Assembly (NCBI GenBank): GCA_940747215.1
Contig: CALNWS010000027.1
Coordinates: 1 to 55,249, forward strand
From: an uncultured Paraburkholderia sp.
GTDB taxonomy: Bacteria > Pseudomonadota > Gammaproteobacteria > Burkholderiales > Burkholderiaceae
Length of the DNA stretch: 55,249 nt
Direction of reading: 5' to 3'
Below the pieces are notes generated by a model. That model was not told the origin of the DNA and did no database searches. It worked only from the letters and a program-made list of their open reading frames with translations. Both the position numbers and the translations under genes were made by a program. Positions 54,464 to 55,249 of this stretch are shown here, piece after piece. Each line of letters starts with the position of its first letter. Position 1 is the first letter of the stretch.

Positions 54464-55125
54464 ATGCCGAATTCGCCGTCCTCGCCTGTCGTTGTCATTG
54501 CTCCCGATTCTTTTAAAGGCTCGCTTAGTGCGGAACAGGTCGCGCAGTCGATCGCCACCGGTGTGCAGCGCGCGCCCGGACGCGACCGTGCGCATCTGCC
54601 CGATGGCCGACGGCGGCGAGCGCCGCAAGCTCGGCGTACGTGGCGCGTCGGGCGCGGTGCGCGAAGCGCTTAGCGGCCTCCTAGCCGACGGCAGCGCGAT
54701 CATCGAAACGGGGGAGGTCGTCGGCATTATGGATCCTGTCGGCATGGGCGTGCCGGTCGAAAAGAGCAGCACGCGCAGCGTGGGCGAAGCGGTCAGCACG
54801 CTGCTCGACGCGGGCGTACGGCGCTTTTACGTTGCGCTCGGCGGCAGCAGCACGAACGACGGCGGCGCAGGTCTGCTGGTCAGCCTCGGCCTGAAACTGT
54901 TCGACGCGCAGGAAACCGAACTCGAGCCCACGCCCGAACAGCTCGCGCGCGTCGTGCGCATCGACGCAACGCAACTGGACGCGCGGCTCACGGAGACGGT
55001 ATTCGTCGGCATGTCTGACGTGGACCAATCCTTTGACGGGCGACCACGGCGCCACGGCCATCTTCGGTCCGCAAAAAGGCGTGAAGCCGGAACAGGTCGC
55101 AACGATCGACGCCGCCCTCGCCCAG
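54464..55125 (+). pseudogene. Glycerate kinase, frameshifted and cut by an insertion sequence
   Basis: MPNSPSSPVVVIAPDSFKGSLSAEQVAQSIATGVQRA is the glycerate kinase (GarK/GlxK family) N-terminus. A shift follows at RPDATVRICPMADGGE (another frame); then the expected G-T-L-D-A segment is missing and the text resumes RRKLGVRGASGAVREALSGLLADGSAIIETGEVVGIMDPVG. SVGEAVSTLLDAG and FYVALGGSSTNDGGAGLLVSLGLKLFD (nucleotide site) are intact. A further frameshift falls after GMSDVD; the last readable piece is GDHGATAIFGPQKGVKPEQVATIDAALAQ. At 55125 the homology ends abruptly at the IS junction. The enzyme phosphorylates D-glycerate in glyoxylate or glucarate use. Confidence 0.82.
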
Positions 55126-55249
55126 AGGTGGCCCTGTTCGTTCGGACAGTTTTCTGAGATTTTCAAGTGGAACGTCCGGGGCGATCATGCTGCCGATCTG
55201 ATCGCAGGCAGCGTTGCGAAGTATGCCTCATCCGGCATCCGGTCTGCCA
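55126..55249 (-). mobile_element. End of an IS3-like insertion sequence (partial)
   Basis: From about 55126-55129 the sequence no longer resembles glycerate kinase. On the minus strand the window edge encodes RMPDEAYFATLPAIRSAA followed by TGA (55185-55187). P-D-E-A-Y-F shortly before the stop is typical of IS3-family transposase C-termini. About 56 bases of noncoding end follow, starting GGTGGCCCTG on the plus strand, a plausible terminal inverted repeat. The rest of the element lies beyond the window, so the length, target duplication and subgroup cannot be determined. Confidence 0.7.

Noticed and set aside
54170..54673. 167-residue open frame as a gene upstream of glycerate kinase.
   Set aside because: It has no ribosome site or recognisable domain and simply enters the kinase remnant in frame; the kinase start at 54464 is better supported.

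Overview
The window (55,249 bp, GC-rich) looks like chromosomal DNA of a Burkholderia/Paraburkholderia/Caballeronia-type betaproteobacterium. The evidence is gene order and protein character: tig-clpP-clpX-lon-hupB-tRNA-Val-tRNA-Asp-ppiD, mltG-tmk-holB, yciB-bolA-parvulin, and divergent ygfZ/mltG. What sets it apart is decay. I count about 25 intact protein genes and 2 tRNAs against about 23 pseudogenes whose ancestral frames can still be read across frameshifts, internal deletions and premature stops. Housekeeping genes, including very long ones (purL 1360 aa, lon 807 aa, ppiD 645 aa), are uninterrupted, so the lesions are unlikely to be sequencing error. This is what early genome reduction in a host-restricted lineage looks like; a plant leaf-nodule Burkholderia is one plausible (inferred) candidate.

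Layout. 0-9 kb: decayed YciI, PsiF, membrane protein, AAA ATPase, MscS and Rap1a-type genes, with an intact YSC84 lipoprotein, a GT4 glycosyltransferase and otsA (trehalose-6-phosphate synthase). 9-15.5 kb: intact ankyrin protein, tatD, holB, tmk, mltG and ygfZ, with one frameshifted acetyltransferase. 15.6-27.3 kb: an almost continuous gene graveyard of NRDE protein, esterase, SDR, MDR reductase, thioesterase, MocR regulator, LEA-type lipoprotein, thiolase, FadB-type enzyme and acyl-CoA ligase; only one small hypothetical gene survives. 27.4-31.5 kb: selO, a dead msrB, then the intact yciB-bolA-PPIase operon. 31.5-33.2 kb: a hipBA module with intact hipB, a destroyed hipA and three operators spaced exactly 51 bp apart. 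33.2-42.7 kb: purL, a decayed D-amino-acid dehydrogenase, nnr and pgi. 42.8-44.6 kb: decayed lolD-like/tesA-like divergent pair and a small intact lipoprotein. 44.7-54 kb: an entirely intact proteostasis block (ppiD, two tRNAs, hupB, lon, clpX, clpP, tig). 54.4 kb to the end: a glycerate kinase pseudogene cut off by the end of an IS3-like insertion sequence.

The most distinctive signal is mutational: at least eleven perfect head-to-tail duplications of 8-22 bp. For three pseudogenes (Rap1a-type, SDR, tesA-like), removing one copy restores the reading frame at that point. Functionally the window keeps nucleotide synthesis (purL, tmk), replication (holB), envelope growth (mltG, yciB), NAD(P)H repair (nnr), central carbon metabolism (pgi), trehalose synthesis and protein quality control. 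It has lost fatty-acid activation and oxidation, D-amino-acid oxidation, methionine sulfoxide repair (MsrB), a mechanosensitive channel and a toxin.
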